Assembly: GCF_023715645.1 (NCBI RefSeq)
Contig: NZ_JAMBOP010000028.1
Span: forward strand, 1-59,720
Source of the DNA: Bacillus cytotoxicus
Lineage (GTDB): Bacteria; Bacillota; Bacilli; Bacillales; Bacillaceae_G
Reading direction: 5' to 3'
Length of the DNA stretch: 59,720 nucleotides
Shown: positions 19,894 to 32,651 of the stretch, one piece after another
Numbering within the stretch: the stretch's first letter is position 1
How the letters are laid out: each line of letters begins with the position of its first letter
The notes under the pieces: generated by a model
What the model saw: the letters and a program-made list of their open reading frames with translations, nothing else
The model's database searches: none
What the model was told of the DNA's origin: nothing
Translations under genes and position numbers: made by a program

Positions 19894-20394
19894 ATGACTA
19901 AAGCAATCGAAGCAAAACAACATGTTGTAACTGAAATCGCTGGTAAACTTAGCGAAAGTAAATCAACAATCGTTGTTGACTACCGTGGTTTAACAGTTTC
20001 TGAAGTAACAGAATTACGTAAAGCATTACGTGAAGCTGGCGTTGAGTTCAAAGTTTACAAAAACTCTTTAACTCGTCGTGCTGCAGAAATTGCTGAACTA
20101 ACTGAGTTAAATGAATTCTTAACAGGACCAAACGCTATCGCGTTCAGTAACGAAGATGTAGTTGCTCCTGCGAAAGTATTAAACGACTTCGCGAAAAATC
20201 ACGAAGCTTTAGAAATTAAAGCTGGTGTAATCGAAGGTAAACTTGTAACTGTTGATGAGGTTAAAGCTATCGCTACTCTTCCATCACGTGAAGGCTTACT
20301 TTCTATGCTTCTTAGCGTTCTTCAAGCTCCAATCCGCAACCTTGCACTTGCTGCAAAAGCTGTTGCTGATCAAAAAGAAGAGCAAGGCGCTTAA
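19894..20394 (+). CDS. rplJ: 50S ribosomal protein L10
   Basis: L10 (166 aa) anchors L7/L12 dimers to the ribosomal stalk. [20 protein letters not shown] near residues 27-46 is characteristic; the C-terminal helix is the L12-binding spine. The ATG at 19894 follows CAGGAGGTG. Regulated by the upstream L10 leader. Confidence 0.96.
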   Translation: MTKAIEAKQHVVTEIAGKLSESKSTIVVDYRGLTVSEVTELRKALREAGVEFKVYKNSLTRRAAEIAELTELNEFLTGPNAIAFSNEDVVAPAKVLNDFAKNHEALEIKAGVIEGKLVTVDEVKAIATLPSREGLLSMLLSVLQAPIRNLALAAKAVADQKEEQGA

Positions 20395-20464
20395 TTTTTT
20401 AAAAGATAACTACGTGTTATCCATCAAACAATATGAACTTATTCAATAAGGGAGGATATTTACA

Positions 20465-20827
20465 ATGACTAAAGAACAAATCATTGAAGCAGTTAAAAAT
20501 ATGACTGTATTAGAACTTAACGACTTAGTAAAAGCTATCGAGGAAGAATTCGGCGTAACTGCTGCTGCTCCTGTAGCTGTTATGGGTGGCGCTGCTGGTG
20601 AAGCTGCTGCTGAGAAAACTGAATTTGATGTAGTACTTGCTGAAGCGGGCGCTCAAAAAATCAAAGTTATCAAAGTTGTTCGTGAACTTACTGGTCTTGG
20701 CTTAAAAGAAGCTAAAGAAGTAGTTGACAACACTCCAAAAGCAGTTAAAGAAGGCGTTTCTAAAGACGAAGCTGAAGAAATCAAAGCTAAACTTGAAGAA
20801 GTTGGCGCTGTTGTAGAAGTTAAGTAA
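20465..20827 (+). CDS. rplL: 50S ribosomal protein L7/L12
   Basis: 120-aa stalk protein that recruits translational GTPases (EF-G and EF-Tu, also encoded here). It shows an N-terminal dimerisation domain, an Ala/Gly-rich hinge near 36-52, and the C-terminal factor-binding domain with [19 protein letters not shown] strong terminator follows. Confidence 0.97.
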   Translation: MTKEQIIEAVKNMTVLELNDLVKAIEEEFGVTAAAPVAVMGGAAGEAAAEKTEFDVVLAEAGAQKIKVIKVVRELTGLGLKEAKEVVDNTPKAVKEGVSKDEAEEIKAKLEEVGAVVEVK

Positions 20828-20844
20828 TTAACTTTTGAAGCTTT

Positions 20845-20877
20845 AAAAAAGCTCGCTCTCATGCGAGCTTTTTTTTT
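20845..20877 (+). terminator. Terminator after rplL
   Basis: AAAAAAGCTCGC / GCGAGCTTTTTT with a TCTCAT loop and continuing T tract. Confidence 0.92.
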
Positions 20878-20902
20878 AACTGTAAAGAAAAGAGGTGGCC
20901 AT

Positions 20903-21502
20903 ATGGCAGACCATTATTTTTCTAACGATCCTTCTAGTAAAAGTAATCGTAAACGTTGGGAATATACGTTAAGAGGATCTCGATTTGTTTTCTTATCTGA
21001 CCACGGAGTGTTTTCGAAAAATGAAGTGGACTTTGGTTCTCGTCTTTTAATTGAAGCGTTTCAGATGCCAGACGTTCAGGGTGATGTGTTAGATGTTGGA
21101 TGTGGGTATGGCCCGGTGGGTTTATCATTAGCGAAAGAGTCTCGAGAGCGCGCAGTTCATATGGTAGATGTGAATGAAAGAGCGCTTGAGCTTGCGGGAG
21201 AAAATGCCGCTAATAACCAAATTGGAAATATCCGAATTTATAAAAGTAGTGTATACGAAAATGTAAGTGGGCGATATGCTGCTATTTTATCTAATCCGCC
21301 AATTCGTGCTGGGAAACAAATTGTGCATGAAATTTTAGAAAAAGCAGTGGATCATCTTGTCCCGGGCGGTGAGCTTTGGATTGTAATCCAGAAAAAGCAA
21401 GGTGCACCATCCGCGATGAAAAAGTTAGAAGAAGTGTTCGATGACGTGGAAGTAGTAGAAAAGAAAAAAGGCTATTATATCATAAAATCAAAAAAACATT
21501 GA
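20903..21502 (+). CDS. Class I methyltransferase, RsmC/YbxB family
   Basis: 199-aa SAM-dependent methylase of the MTS family. The SAM site is VLDVGCGYGPVGLSLAK near residues 60-76 and the catalytic-type SNPPIRAGK motif is near 130. It corresponds to B. subtilis ybxB and is about half the length of E. coli RsmC, lacking the pseudo-domain. 16S rRNA G1207-type methylation is likely but not shown. The ATG at 20903 follows AGAGGTGG; upstream in-frame codons lie in the rplL terminator. Confidence 0.85.
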   Translation: MADHYFSNDPSSKSNRKRWEYTLRGSRFVFLSDHGVFSKNEVDFGSRLLIEAFQMPDVQGDVLDVGCGYGPVGLSLAKESRERAVHMVDVNERALELAGENAANNQIGNIRIYKSSVYENVSGRYAAILSNPPIRAGKQIVHEILEKAVDHLVPGGELWIVIQKKQGAPSAMKKLEEVFDDVEVVEKKKGYYIIKSKKH

Positions 21503-21527
21503 CGGTTATTTTTGGTTGTGTTAACAT
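21499..21527 (+). promoter_or_regulatory. Promoter for rpoB-rpoC
   Basis: TTGACG at 21499-21504, overlapping the end of the methylase gene, and TAACAT at 21522-21527, 17-bp spacer. The 263-nt leader to rpoB contains short hairpins, including TGGTTTTC/AGAAGCCA followed by TTTTTC near 21625-21655, possibly an attenuator. Confidence 0.65.
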
Positions 21528-21790
21528 TATAAGATGCCAATATATGATTTTCTGCGTTGAGAACGATGTATATTTTTGCTTATCTTGGAAAAGATAGTAA
21601 AATCAGCAGATTATGAAACAGAATGATGGTTTTCTTATAGAAGCCATTTTTCTTTTTTGAGCAGTTAGAAATACTCAACGTATCTATCTTTTTTGGGAAA
21701 AAGGCTACGTAATTTGCGTTAGTCGTATTTAGTTGTGATTTTGCACATTTTTGTGCGTTTATAATACTCTTGATTTGAGGGGTGAAGCAG

Positions 21791-24700
21791 TTGACAGGTC
21801 AACTAGTTCAATACGGACGACACCGCCAACGAAGAAGTTATGCCCGTATTAGTGAGGTATTAGAATTACCGAATCTTATCGAAATTCAAACCTCTTCTTA
21901 TCAGTGGTTTCTTGATGAGGGTTTGCGAGAAATGTTCCAAGACATTTCTCCGATTGAAGACTTTACGGGAAATCTATCGCTTGAATTTATCGACTACAGT
22001 TTAGGTGAACCGAAATACTCTGTAGAAGAATGTAAAGAGCGTGATGTGACGTATGCAGCACCACTTCGTGTAAAAGTGCGTCTAATCAATAAAGAAACTG
22101 GTGAAGTAAAAGAGCAAGACGTGTTCATGGGGGATTTCCCACTCATGACAGAGACAGGAACATTTGTAATTAACGGTGCAGAACGCGTTATTGTTTCGCA
22201 GTTAGTTCGTTCACCAAGTGTATACTACAACGGAAAAGTGGACAAAAACGGAAAACGCGGATTTACTGCTACTGTAATTCCAAACCGCGGAGCTTGGTTA
22301 GAGTATGAAACAGATGCTAAGGATGTTGTTTATGTGCGTATCGACCGTACGCGTAAACTACCTGTAACTGTTTTGTTACGCGCATTAGGGTTTGGCTCTG
22401 ATCAAGAAATCACCGAATTGATAGGTGATAACGAATACTTAAGCAATACGCTAGAAAAAGATAACACGGATAGCACAGAAAAAGCGCTGCTTGAAATTTA
22501 TGAGCGTCTACGTCCAGGTGAACCACCAACAGTAGAAAATGCAAAGAGCTTGCTTGTTTCTCGCTTCTTTGATCCAAAACGTTATGATCTAGCAAATGTA
22601 GGTCGCTACAAAATTAATAAAAAGTTACACATTAAAAACAGATTGTTTAACCAACGTTTGGCTGAAACTTTAGTGGATCCTGAAACAGGTGAAATTTTAG
22701 TAGCAGAAGGAACAATCTTAGATCGTCGTACATTAGATCGTATTTTACCTTATTTAGAAAAGAACATTGGTTTTAAAACAGCGAAACCGATGGGCGGAGT
22801 GGTAGATGGCGAGGTTGAATTACAATCTATTAAGATCTATGCTCCAGATGCAGATGGAGAGCGTTCTATCAATATTATTGGTAATGCGAATATCGATCGT
22901 GAAATAAAACATATTACACCAGGCGATATCATTGCATCTATTAGCTATTTCTTTAATCTTCTATATAAAGTAGGAGACACAGATGATATTGACCATTTAG
23001 GAAACCGCCGCCTACGTTCTGTAGGGGAATTGTTACAAAACCAATTCCGTATCGGTCTTTCTCGTATGGAACGTGTTGTTCGTGAGAGAATGTCAATTCA
23101 AGATACAAATGCAATTACACCGCAAGCGTTAATTAACATACGTCCGGTTATTGCATCTATTAAAGAGTTCTTCGGAAGCTCTCAGTTATCTCAGTTCATG
23201 GATCAAACAAACCCATTAGCAGAGTTAACACATAAACGAAGACTATCTGCATTAGGACCGGGTGGTTTAACGCGTGAGCGCGCAGGCTTTGAAGTACGTG
23301 ACGTTCACTACTCTCACTATGGTCGTATGTGTCCAATTGAAACGCCAGAGGGACCAAACATCGGTTTGATCAACTCTCTATCTTCGTTTGCGAAAGTAAA
23401 TGAATTTGGTTTCATTGAAACACCATATCGCCGTGTTGATCCAGAAACTGGACGTGTAACAAAACGTGTAGATTACTTAACAGCTGATGAACAAGATAAC
23501 TATGTTGTTGCCCAAGCAAACGCACGTTTATCTGAAGATGGGGATTTCCTTGATGAAGACGTTGTAGCACGTTTCCGCGATGAGAACGTTGTTGTGAAAC
23601 GCGAACGTATTGACTACATGGATATCTCTCCAAAACAGGTCGTGTCTGCTGCGACAGCTTGTATTCCGTTCTTAGAAAATGATGACTCGAACCGTGCGCT
23701 AATGGGTGCGAACATGCAACGTCAAGCAGTTCCACTTATGAACCCAGAATCTCCAATTGTAGGTACTGGTATGGAGTACGTATCGGCGAAAGATTCAGGT
23801 GCTGCAGTAATTTGTAAACATCCTGGTATCGTTGAACGTGTAGAAGCTCGCGAAGTTTGGGTACGTCGTTATATCGAAGTAGATGGTCAAAAAGTAAAAG
23901 CTGACTTAGATCGCTACAAAATGTTGAAATTCATCCGTTCTAACCAAGGAACTTGTTACAACCAACGTCCAATCGTAAGTGTTGGCGATGAAGTTGTAAG
24001 AGGTGAGATTCTTGCAGACGGTCCTTCTATGGAAAAAGGTGAACTTGCACTTGGTCGTAACGTGCTTGTTGGCTTTATGACATGGGATGGTTATAACTAC
24101 GAGGATGCGATCATTATGAGTGAGCGCCTTGTAAAAGATGATGTGTATACTTCTATTCATATTGAAGAATATGAATCAGAGGCTCGTGATACAAAGTTAG
24201 GACCAGAAGAAATTACACGAGACATTCCGAATGTAGGGGAAGATGCGCTTCGCAATCTTGATGAGCGCGGTATTATCCGCATCGGTGCAGAAGTAAAAGA
24301 TGGAGATTTGCTTGTTGGTAAAGTAACGCCAAAAGGTGTAACAGAGTTAACAGCGGAAGAACGTCTATTACATGCAATCTTTGGTGAGAAAGCTCGTGAA
24401 GTACGTGATACATCACTACGTGTACCACACGGTGGTGGCGGTATTATCTTAGACGTAAAAGTATTCAACCGCGAAGATGGCGATGAATTGCCACCAGGTG
24501 TGAATCAACTTGTACGTGCATATATCGTTCAAAAACGTAAAATTTCTGAAGGTGACAAGATGGCCGGTCGTCACGGTAACAAAGGTGTTATCTCTCGTAT
24601 TTTACCGGAAGAAGATATGCCTTACTTACCAGACGGTACACCAATCGATATCATGTTAAACCCATTAGGGGTACCATCTCGTATGAATATCGGTCAGGTG

Positions 24701-25321
24701 TTAGAGCTTCATCTTGGTATGGCAGCAAGATATCTTGGTATCCACGTTGCAACACCAGTATTCGATGGTGCTCGTGAGGAAGATGTATGGGGAACAATCG
24801 AAGAGGCTGGTATGGCGCGTGATGCGAAGACGATTCTTTATGATGGACGTACTGGTGAACCGTTCGACAACCGCGTATCTGTTGGTGTCATGTATATGAT
24901 TAAACTTGCACACATGGTTGACGACAAACTTCATGCTCGTTCTACTGGACCATACTCACTTGTAACGCAGCAACCTCTTGGAGGTAAAGCGCAGTTCGGT
25001 GGACAGCGTTTCGGTGAGATGGAGGTTTGGGCACTTGAAGCTTACGGTGCTGCATATACTCTTCAAGAAATCTTAACAGTTAAGTCGGATGATGTTATTG
25101 GTCGTGTGAAAACGTACGAATCGATTGTAAAAGGCGAAAACGTTCCAGATCCAGGTGTTCCTGAATCATTCAAAGTATTGATTAAGGAACTACAAAGTTT
25201 AGGTATGGATGTTAAGATGATGTCTAGCGACGACACTGAAATTGAAATGCGTGATACTGATGACGATGATCATCAATCCGCAGAGAAATTAAATGTCGAA
25301 GTTGAGGCAACGAAGGAATAA
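21791..25321 (+). CDS. rpoB: RNA polymerase beta subunit
   Basis: 1176-aa beta subunit. A TTG at 21791 is preferred because GAGGGGTG lies 6 bp upstream and Bacillus RpoB starts MTGQLVQYG. The rifampicin region near residues 465-500 reads [20 protein letters not shown] then [10 protein letters not shown], with the Q, D, H and S sites all wild type. The DNA-binding [11 protein letters not shown] and the C-terminal [20 protein letters not shown] segments are intact. Cotranscribed with rpoC after 37 bp. Confidence 0.98.
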   Translation: MTGQLVQYGRHRQRRSYARISEVLELPNLIEIQTSSYQWFLDEGLREMFQDISPIEDFTGNLSLEFIDYSLGEPKYSVEECKERDVTYAAPLRVKVRLINKETGEVKEQDVFMGDFPLMTETGTFVINGAERVIVSQLVRSPSVYYNGKVDKNGKRGFTATVIPNRGAWLEYETDAKDVVYVRIDRTRKLPVTVLLRALGFGSDQEITELIGDNEYLSNTLEKDNTDSTEKALLEIYERLRPGEPPTVENAKSLLVSRFFDPKRYDLANVGRYKINKKLHIKNRLFNQRLAETLVDPETGEILVAEGTILDRRTLDRILPYLEKNIGFKTAKPMGGVVDGEVELQSIKIYAPDADGERSINIIGNANIDREIKHITPGDIIASISYFFNLLYKVGDTDDIDHLGNRRLRSVGELLQNQFRIGLSRMERVVRERMSIQDTNAITPQALINIRPVIASIKEFFGSSQLSQFMDQTNPLAELTHKRRLSALGPGGLTRERAGFEVRDVHYSHYGRMCPIETPEGPNIGLINSLSSFAKVNEFGFIETPYRRVDPETGRVTKRVDYLTADEQDNYVVAQANARLSEDGDFLDEDVVARFRDENVVVKRERIDYMDISPKQVVSAATACIPFLENDDSNRALMGANMQRQAVPLMNPESPIVGTGMEYVSAKDSGAAVICKHPGIVERVEAREVWVRRYIEVDGQKVKADLDRYKMLKFIRSNQGTCYNQRPIVSVGDEVVRGEILADGPSMEKGELALGRNVLVGFMTWDGYNYEDAIIMSERLVKDDVYTSIHIEEYESEARDTKLGPEEITRDIPNVGEDALRNLDERGIIRIGAEVKDGDLLVGKVTPKGVTELTAEERLLHAIFGEKAREVRDTSLRVPHGGGGIILDVKVFNREDGDELPPGVNQLVRAYIVQKRKISEGDKMAGRHGNKGVISRILPEEDMPYLPDGTPIDIMLNPLGVPSRMNIGQVLELHLGMAARYLGIHVATPVFDGAREEDVWGTIEEAGMARDAKTILYDGRTGEPFDNRVSVGVMYMIKLAHMVDDKLHARSTGPYSLVTQQPLGGKAQFGGQRFGEMEVWALEAYGAAYTLQEILTVKSDDVIGRVKTYESIVKGENVPDPGVPESFKVLIKELQSLGMDVKMMSSDDTEIEMRDTDDDDHQSAEKLNVEVEATKE

Positions 25322-25358
25322 TTGGGATAACCTGTAGACTAAAAGGGAGGTAGGCCCC

Positions 25359-28300
25359 TTGATAGATGTAAACAACTTTGAATATATGAAGATTGGACTT
25401 GCATCACCAGACAAAATTCGCTCTTGGTCATATGGGGAAGTAAAAAAACCCGAGACGATAAACTATCGTACATTGAAACCAGAGAAAGACGGTTTGTTCT
25501 GTGAGCGTATTTTCGGTCCAACAAAAGACTGGGAATGTCATTGTGGTAAATATAAACGTGTCCGTTATAAAGGTGTAGTTTGTGATCGATGTGGCGTTGA
25601 AGTAACACGTGCGAAAGTTCGTCGTGAACGTATGGGTCATATTGAATTAGCTGCTCCTGTATCTCATATTTGGTATTTCAAAGGTATCCCAAGCCGCATG
25701 GGACTTGTCTTAGACATGTCCCCTCGCGCGCTTGAAGAAGTTATTTACTTCGCTTCTTATGTGGTGACAGAAAGTGGTGATACACCACTTGATAAGAAGC
25801 AACTTCTTTCGGAGAAGGAATACCGTGCGTATCGCGACAGATACGGAAACTCTTTCCAAGCTTCTATGGGCGCAGAAGCAATTAAGAAGTTATTACAAGA
25901 TCTTGATTTAGATAAAGAAGTAGACTTCTTAAAAGAAGAGCTAAAAACAGCACAAGGACAACGTCGTACGCGTGCTATTAAACGTCTAGAAGTATTAGAA
26001 GCATTCCGTAACTCTGGAAATGAACCATCTTGGATGATTTTAGATGTTCTTCCAGTTATCCCACCAGAACTTCGCCCGATGGTACAGTTAGATGGTGGAC
26101 GTTTTGCAACTTCTGACTTAAACGACCTATATCGTCGTGTAATTAACCGTAACAATCGTTTAAAACGTTTATTAGACTTAGGTGCACCAAGCATCATTGT
26201 TCAAAACGAAAAACGTATGTTACAAGAAGCTGTAGATGCTTTAATTGATAACGGTCGTCGTGGTCGTCCAGTTACTGGACCTGGTAACCGTCCGTTAAAA
26301 TCTCTTTCACATATGTTAAAAGGTAAGCAAGGACGCTTCCGTCAAAACTTATTAGGTAAACGTGTTGACTACTCTGGTCGTTCCGTTATCGTTGTAGGAC
26401 CGAACTTAAAAATGTATCAATGCGGTCTGCCAAAAGAAATGGCGCTGGAACTGTTTAAACCTTTCGTTATGAAAGAGCTAGTAGGAAAAGGCTTAGCGCA
26501 CAACATTAAGAGTGCTAAACGTAAAATTGAACGAGTACAACCTGAAGTTTGGGATGTTTTAGAGTCTGTGATTAAAGAACACCCTGTACTTTTAAACCGT
26601 GCTCCAACGCTTCACCGTCTTGGTATTCAAGCGTTTGAACCTACATTAGTAGAAGGTCGTGCAATTCGTCTGCATCCACTTGTATGTACTGCATACAACG
26701 CAGACTTTGACGGTGACCAAATGGCGGTTCACGTTCCGTTATCATCAGAAGCACAGGCAGAAGCTCGTCTTCTTATGTTAGCTGCACAAAACATTTTGAA
26801 CCCGAAAGATGGAAAACCAGTTGTTACACCGTCTCAAGATATGGTATTAGGTAACTACTACTTAACACTTGAACGCGCGGGTGCAATTGGTGAAGGTATG
26901 ATTTTCAAAGATACAAACGAAGCAATACTTGCATACCAAAACGGATATGTACACTTGCATACTCGTGTTGCTGTTGCAGCAAGCTCTGTAAACAACGAAA
27001 CGTTTACAGAAGAGCAAAACAGTAAACTGTTGTTAACAACAGTTGGTAAGTTAATCTTCAATGAAATCTTACCGAAATCATTCCCTTACATTAACGAACC
27101 AACAAAAACAAACTTGGAGAAAGAAACTCCAGTGGAATACTTTGTTGAAAAAGCTTCTAACGTAAGAGAAATTATTGCTAGTCGCGAAGAAGTGGCGCCA
27201 TTTAGCAAGAAAATTCTTGGTAATATCATTGCTGAAGTATTTAAACGTTTCAAGATTACAGAAACGTCTCGTATGCTTGATCGGATGAAAAACCTAGGAT
27301 TTAAATACTCTACAAAAGCTGGTATTACAGTTGGGGTAGCGGATATCCTTGTATTAGGTGAAAAAGAAGAAATCTTGCATGAAGCGCAAGCAAAAGTAGA
27401 TACAGTAATTAAACAATTCCGTCGTGGTTTAATCACGGAAGAAGAACGTTATGATCGCGTTATCTCTATTTGGAGTAATGCAAAAGACGTTATCCAAGGA
27501 AAACTGATGAAAACGCTAGATAAGCGCAACCCGATCTTCATGATGAGTGATTCTGGTGCCCGTGGTAACGCATCGAACTTTACTCAGCTTGCTGGTATGC
27601 GTGGTCTGATGGCCAACCCATCTGGACGTATCATCGAACTTCCAATCAAATCAAGTTTCCGTGAAGGTTTAACGGTACTTGAGTACTTCATCTCTACGCA
27701 TGGTGCGCGTAAAGGTCTTGCCGATACAGCACTTAAAACTGCGGACTCTGGTTACTTAACACGTCGTCTTGTTGACGTTGCACAAGATGTTATCGTTCGT
27801 GAAGACGATTGTGGAACAGATAGAGGTCTATTAATCGGTGCGATTAAAGAAGGAAACGAAATTATCGAATCTTTATATGATCGCCTTGTAGGCCGTTTTG
27901 CAAGAAAAACTGTGAAACATCCAGAAACAGGTGAAGCATTAGTTCGTGAAAATGAATTAATTACAGAAGATATCGCTTATATCATCGAAAAAGCAGGCGT
28001 TGAACAATTGTACATTCGTTCTGCATTTACATGTAACACTCGCCACGGCGTATGTAAGAAATGTTACGGCCGTAACTTAGCTACTGGTACAGACGTAGAA
28101 GTAGGAGAAGCGGTTGGTATTATCGCAGCTCAATCTATCGGTGAGCCAGGTACACAGTTAACGATGCGTACATTCCATACGGGCGGGGTTGCCGGAGACG
28201 ATATCACACAAGGTTTACCGCGTATTCAAGAGATTTTCGAAGCGCGTAATCCGAAAGGGCAAGCAGTTATCAGTGAAATCGATGGTGTTGTTGCTGCAAT

Positions 28301-28970
28301 TAACGATGTGAAAGATCGCCAAGAAGTTGTTGTACAAGGTGATGTAGAAGCTCGTACGTATGCAATTCCTTACGGTGCTCGTTTGAAAGTAGCTCCAGGA
28401 CACCGTATTGAACATGGTAAAGAACTTACTGAAGGTTCTATCGATCCGAAAGAATTACTGAAAGTAACAGACATTACAGCAGTTCAAGAATACTTGCTTC
28501 GTGAAGTACAAAAAGTATACCGTATGCAAGGGGTAGAAATTGGTGATAAGCACGTTGAAGTAATGGTTCGCCAAATGCTTCGAAAAGTGCGTGTAATTGA
28601 TGCTGGTGAAACAGACGTATTACCAGGAACATTACTTGATATCCATCAATTTACAGATGCGAATGCGAAAGTGTTGCTTCAAGGCAAACAACCAGCAACA
28701 GCGCGCCCAATCCTTCTTGGTATTACGAAGGCTTCACTTGAAACTGATTCATTCTTATCTGCGGCATCATTCCAAGAAACAACTCGTGTGTTAACTGATG
28801 CAGCAATTAAAGGTAAGCGTGACGAACTTCTTGGTCTGAAAGAAAATGTTATTATCGGTAAGCTTGTTCCAGCTGGTACAGGTATGAATCGTTACCGTAA
28901 AGTTGATCTTGTGAAAACAGCACAAGAGGAAACAAATGTAGAAAATGACGAGGTTTACGTAGAAAACTAA
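25359..28970 (+). CDS. rpoC: RNA polymerase beta' subunit
   Basis: 1203-aa beta' subunit starting at TTG after AAAGGGAGG. Visible are the N-terminal zinc ligands ([19 protein letters not shown]), the catalytic [12 protein letters not shown] motif with three Asp near residue 449, the trigger-loop/bridge region ([20 protein letters not shown]), and the second zinc site ([17 protein letters not shown]). Length and motif order are normal. Confidence 0.98.
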   Translation: MIDVNNFEYMKIGLASPDKIRSWSYGEVKKPETINYRTLKPEKDGLFCERIFGPTKDWECHCGKYKRVRYKGVVCDRCGVEVTRAKVRRERMGHIELAAPVSHIWYFKGIPSRMGLVLDMSPRALEEVIYFASYVVTESGDTPLDKKQLLSEKEYRAYRDRYGNSFQASMGAEAIKKLLQDLDLDKEVDFLKEELKTAQGQRRTRAIKRLEVLEAFRNSGNEPSWMILDVLPVIPPELRPMVQLDGGRFATSDLNDLYRRVINRNNRLKRLLDLGAPSIIVQNEKRMLQEAVDALIDNGRRGRPVTGPGNRPLKSLSHMLKGKQGRFRQNLLGKRVDYSGRSVIVVGPNLKMYQCGLPKEMALELFKPFVMKELVGKGLAHNIKSAKRKIERVQPEVWDVLESVIKEHPVLLNRAPTLHRLGIQAFEPTLVEGRAIRLHPLVCTAYNADFDGDQMAVHVPLSSEAQAEARLLMLAAQNILNPKDGKPVVTPSQDMVLGNYYLTLERAGAIGEGMIFKDTNEAILAYQNGYVHLHTRVAVAASSVNNETFTEEQNSKLLLTTVGKLIFNEILPKSFPYINEPTKTNLEKETPVEYFVEKASNVREIIASREEVAPFSKKILGNIIAEVFKRFKITETSRMLDRMKNLGFKYSTKAGITVGVADILVLGEKEEILHEAQAKVDTVIKQFRRGLITEEERYDRVISIWSNAKDVIQGKLMKTLDKRNPIFMMSDSGARGNASNFTQLAGMRGLMANPSGRIIELPIKSSFREGLTVLEYFISTHGARKGLADTALKTADSGYLTRRLVDVAQDVIVREDDCGTDRGLLIGAIKEGNEIIESLYDRLVGRFARKTVKHPETGEALVRENELITEDIAYIIEKAGVEQLYIRSAFTCNTRHGVCKKCYGRNLATGTDVEVGEAVGIIAAQSIGEPGTQLTMRTFHTGGVAGDDITQGLPRIQEIFEARNPKGQAVISEIDGVVAAINDVKDRQEVVVQGDVEARTYAIPYGARLKVAPGHRIEHGKELTEGSIDPKELLKVTDITAVQEYLLREVQKVYRMQGVEIGDKHVEVMVRQMLRKVRVIDAGETDVLPGTLLDIHQFTDANAKVLLQGKQPATARPILLGITKASLETDSFLSAASFQETTRVLTDAAIKGKRDELLGLKENVIIGKLVPAGTGMNRYRKVDLVKTAQEETNVENDEVYVEN

Positions 28971-29011
28971 AATTTTCCGTCGTAAATTTTGTATAAAAAA
29001 GATAATCTTAG

Positions 29012-29041
29012 TTGACATGATGCGATGCAAAATGTTAATAT
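29012..29041 (+). promoter_or_regulatory. Promoter of the str operon (rpsL-rpsG-fusA-tuf)
   Basis: TTGACA at 29012-29017 and extended -10 TGTTAATAT ending at 29041, 18-bp spacer. The long leader that follows contains a GTTGAA/TTCAAC hairpin at 29066-29082. In related genomes an L7Ae-like gene lies here; none is visible in this gap. Confidence 0.78.
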
Positions 29042-29213
29042 AAGCAAGGTTGCTCCTTAATAAACGTTGAAGGTAATTCAACAAGGTATAGTTAGAACGT
29101 TGTCGTAGCTTTTAGCGATGCAACATAACATACTTTTTCAAAATTGGATCTCAACATGAAAATGAGTGAGATGCAAGTAGGAGCTTCAGTGATAGAAATA
29201 ACAAGTTAAAACT

Positions 29214-29263
29214 GTTTTTGTGAGGAGAGAGCATTTGCTCTTCCTTGCAAAAACTTTGTTTTC
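29214..29263 (+). terminator. Long hairpin with T-rich tail upstream of rpsL
   Basis: GTTTTTG-GAGGA-AGAGC (29214-29232) pairs almost fully with GCTCT-TCCTT-GCAAAAAC (29237-29254), followed by TTTGTTTTC. It looks like an attenuator or the terminator of a short leader transcript from the promoter at 29012. Confidence 0.6.
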
Positions 29264-29323
29264 AACTAATAATGAACCACCTGGATATGTGGTCATACAA
29301 ACGAGCGAAGGGAGGATAAATTA

Positions 29324-29746
29324 ATGCCTACTATTAACCAATTAGTGAGAAAAGGTCGTACTGATAAAGTATGGAAATCTAAATCACCTGCGTTAAACAA
29401 AGGTTTCAACTCTTTAAAGAAAAAAGCAACTGATATCTCTGCACCTCAAAAACGTGGTGTATGTACTCGTGTTGGTACAATGACTCCAAAGAAACCGAAC
29501 TCAGCGTTACGTAAATACGCTCGTGTACGTTTAACAAATGGTATCGAGGTAACAGCATACATCCCAGGTATCGGTCATAACTTACAAGAACACAGCGTAG
29601 TATTAATTCGCGGTGGTCGAGTAAAAGATTTACCAGGGGTACGTTACCACATCGTTCGTGGTGCGCTTGACACAGCTGGTGTTGACAAACGTATGCAAGG
29701 ACGTTCTAAATATGGTACTAAGAGACCAAAACCTGCTAAGAAATAA
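29324..29746 (+). CDS. rpsL: 30S ribosomal protein S12
   Basis: S12 (140 aa) lines the decoding site. The [20 protein letters not shown] segment has Lys56 and Lys57 intact and [10 protein letters not shown] is unchanged, so no classic streptomycin-resistance substitution is visible. First gene of rpsL-rpsG-fusA-tuf, with GAAGGGAGG upstream. Confidence 0.97.
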   Translation: MPTINQLVRKGRTDKVWKSKSPALNKGFNSLKKKATDISAPQKRGVCTRVGTMTPKKPNSALRKYARVRLTNGIEVTAYIPGIGHNLQEHSVVLIRGGRVKDLPGVRYHIVRGALDTAGVDKRMQGRSKYGTKRPKPAKK

Positions 29747-29760
29747 TAAAACTGAACTGA

Positions 29761-30246
<486 letters not shown>

Positions 30247-30304
30247 GATACAACGAAAAATAACTATAAGCATAAACCGCTTTATTTGTCGCTTATGGAA
30301 GTGT

Positions 30305-30325
30305 GGAGAGGGAGAATGCCTCTCC
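30305..30325 (+). other. Hairpin in the rpsG-fusA gap
   Basis: GGAGAGG / CCTCTCC with a GAGAATG loop, followed only by CTTTC. The 208-bp gap contains no ORF. The hairpin may protect or attenuate the transcript between rpsG and fusA. Confidence 0.45.
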
Positions 30326-30454
30326 CTTTCAATGGGCGCTCGTTTTACATAATGAGGGTACTAGACATACTGACATATGTAACAAAATAAAGTGGCTTTT
30401 TTGCTACTTAAAATAAAAAAACCCAATCCATATTAGGAAGGAGAAAGACACCAA

Positions 30455-32533
30455 ATGACTAGAGAGTTCTCCTTAGAAAACACTCGTAATATTGGTATCA
30501 TGGCTCACATCGATGCTGGTAAAACAACAGCAACTGAACGTATCCTGTACTACACAGGCCGCATTCACAAAATCGGTGAAACTCACGAAGGTGCATCTCA
30601 GATGGACTGGATGGAGCAAGAGCAAGAACGTGGTATCACAATTACTTCTGCGGCAACTACAGCTCAATGGAAAGGTCATCGTGTAAACATCATTGACACT
30701 CCAGGACACGTAGATTTCACTGTAGAAGTAGAACGTTCTTTACGCGTACTTGATGGTGCGGTAGCAGTACTTGACGCACAATCTGGTGTAGAACCACAAA
30801 CAGAAACTGTTTGGCGCCAAGCAACTACTTACGGTGTACCACGTATCGTGTTCGTTAACAAAATGGACAAGATCGGTGCAGACTTCTTATACTCTGTAGG
30901 AACAATTCATGACCGTTTACAAGCAAACGCACATCCAATTCAGTTGCCAATCGGTGCTGAGGATGAGTTCAATGGAATTATCGACCTAGTTGAAGAATGT
31001 GCATACATGTATGTAAACGACTTAGGAACAGATATCGAACGTGTCGAAATCCCTGCAGAACATAAAGAATTAGCTGATGAATACCGTGGAAAACTTATTG
31101 AAGCGGTAGCAGAGCTTGATGAAGAAATGATGATGAAGTACCTAGAAGGTGAAGAAATTACTGTAGAAGAGCTTAAAGCTGGTATCCGTAAGGCTACAAC
31201 TTCTGTAGAATTCTTCCCAGTAATCTGTGGTTCTGCATTCAAAAATAAAGGTGTTCAAATTCTGTTAGATGCAGTTATCGACTACCTACCATCTCCATTA
31301 GACGTACCTGCTATTAAAGGTACTCTTCCGGATACAGAGGAAGAAGTAGAACGTCATTCTAGCGATGAAGAGCCTTTCGCAGCATTAGCATTCAAAATCA
31401 TGACTGACCCTTATGTTGGTAAGTTAACATTCTTCCGTGTGTACTCTGGTGTGTTAAACTCTGGATCATACGTGAAAAACTCAACTAAAGGTAAGCGTGA
31501 GCGTGTAGGTCGTATCCTACAAATGCACGCAAACAGCCGTGAAGAGATTTCAACAGTTTACGCTGGTGACATCGCTGCTGCTGTTGGTCTAAAAGATACT
31601 ACAACTGGTGATACTCTTTGTGACGAGAAGAACCTTGTTATCCTTGAGTCTATGGAATTCCCAGAGCCAGTAATCTCTGTAGCTATCGAACCAAAATCTA
31701 AAGCTGACCAAGATAAAATGGGTACAGCATTATCTAAGCTTTCTGAAGAAGATCCAACATTCCGTGCTCACACTGACCAAGAAACTGGCCAAACAATCAT
31801 CGCTGGTATGGGTGAACTTCACCTTGATATCATCGTTGACCGTATGCGCCGTGAATTCAAAGTGGAAGCAAACGTTGGTGCTCCTCAGGTAGCATACCGT
31901 GAGACTTTCCGCGCTGCTGCGAAAGTTGAAGGTAAGTTCGCTCGTCAATCTGGTGGTCGTGGACAATTCGGTCACGTTTGGATTGAGTTTGAACCTAATG
32001 AAGAAGGTAAAGGATTCGAGTTCCAAAACAAAATCGTTGGTGGTGTAGTTCCACGTGAATACATCCCAGCTGTAGGAGTAGGACTTGAAGATGCGCTTAA
32101 AAATGGTGTACTTGCAGGATATCCACTAGTAGACATTAAAGCTGCATTAGTTGACGGATCTTACCATGATGTTGACTCCTCTGAGATGGCGTTCAAAATC
32201 GCTGCATCTATGGCGCTTAAAGCTGCGGTTTCTAAGTGTAACCCAGTAATTCTTGAGCCAATGATGAAAGTTGAAGTTGTAATTCCTGAAGAGTACATGG
32301 GTGACATTATGGGTGACGTAACATCTCGCCGTGGACGTGTAGAAGGTATGGAAGCTCGCGGTAACGCACAAGTTGTTCGCGCTATGGTTCCACTTTCTGA
32401 AATGTTCGGTTATGCAACGTCATTACGTTCTAACACACAAGGACGCGGAACATTCTCAATGACATTTGATCATTATGAAGAAGTACCGAAGTCTGTTTCA
32501 GAAGAAATTATTAAAAAAAATAAAGGTGAATAA
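30455..32533 (+). CDS. fusA: Elongation factor G
   Basis: EF-G (692 aa) drives translocation and, with RRF, ribosome recycling. G-domain motifs are [18 protein letters not shown] and NKMDKIGAD; domains II-V follow, ending with the usual FDHYEEVP region. No second EF-G type gene is present in this window. Confidence 0.98.
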   Translation: MTREFSLENTRNIGIMAHIDAGKTTATERILYYTGRIHKIGETHEGASQMDWMEQEQERGITITSAATTAQWKGHRVNIIDTPGHVDFTVEVERSLRVLDGAVAVLDAQSGVEPQTETVWRQATTYGVPRIVFVNKMDKIGADFLYSVGTIHDRLQANAHPIQLPIGAEDEFNGIIDLVEECAYMYVNDLGTDIERVEIPAEHKELADEYRGKLIEAVAELDEEMMMKYLEGEEITVEELKAGIRKATTSVEFFPVICGSAFKNKGVQILLDAVIDYLPSPLDVPAIKGTLPDTEEEVERHSSDEEPFAALAFKIMTDPYVGKLTFFRVYSGVLNSGSYVKNSTKGKRERVGRILQMHANSREEISTVYAGDIAAAVGLKDTTTGDTLCDEKNLVILESMEFPEPVISVAIEPKSKADQDKMGTALSKLSEEDPTFRAHTDQETGQTIIAGMGELHLDIIVDRMRREFKVEANVGAPQVAYRETFRAAAKVEGKFARQSGGRGQFGHVWIEFEPNEEGKGFEFQNKIVGGVVPREYIPAVGVGLEDALKNGVLAGYPLVDIKAALVDGSYHDVDSSEMAFKIAASMALKAAVSKCNPVILEPMMKVEVVIPEEYMGDIMGDVTSRRGRVEGMEARGNAQVVRAMVPLSEMFGYATSLRSNTQGRGTFSMTFDHYEEVPKSVSEEIIKKNKGE

Positions 32534-32577
32534 TTGATTTTTATCGATTGTTCAAGTATAACTACTTATGTAAGCTT

Positions 32578-32608
32578 AGAAAGCGGGGCTTAGGCCCCTT
32601 ACTTTCTA
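32578..32608 (+). other. Hairpin between fusA and tuf
   Basis: AGAAAG...GGGGC (32585-32589), TTAG loop, GCCCC (32594-32598), then CTTTCT closing the outer stem. No T tract follows, so readthrough or RNA processing between fusA and tuf is more likely than full termination. Confidence 0.5.
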
Positions 32609-32651
32609 GTCTAAATATAAAATAATCTATATAACCAAGGAGGAATTTAGA

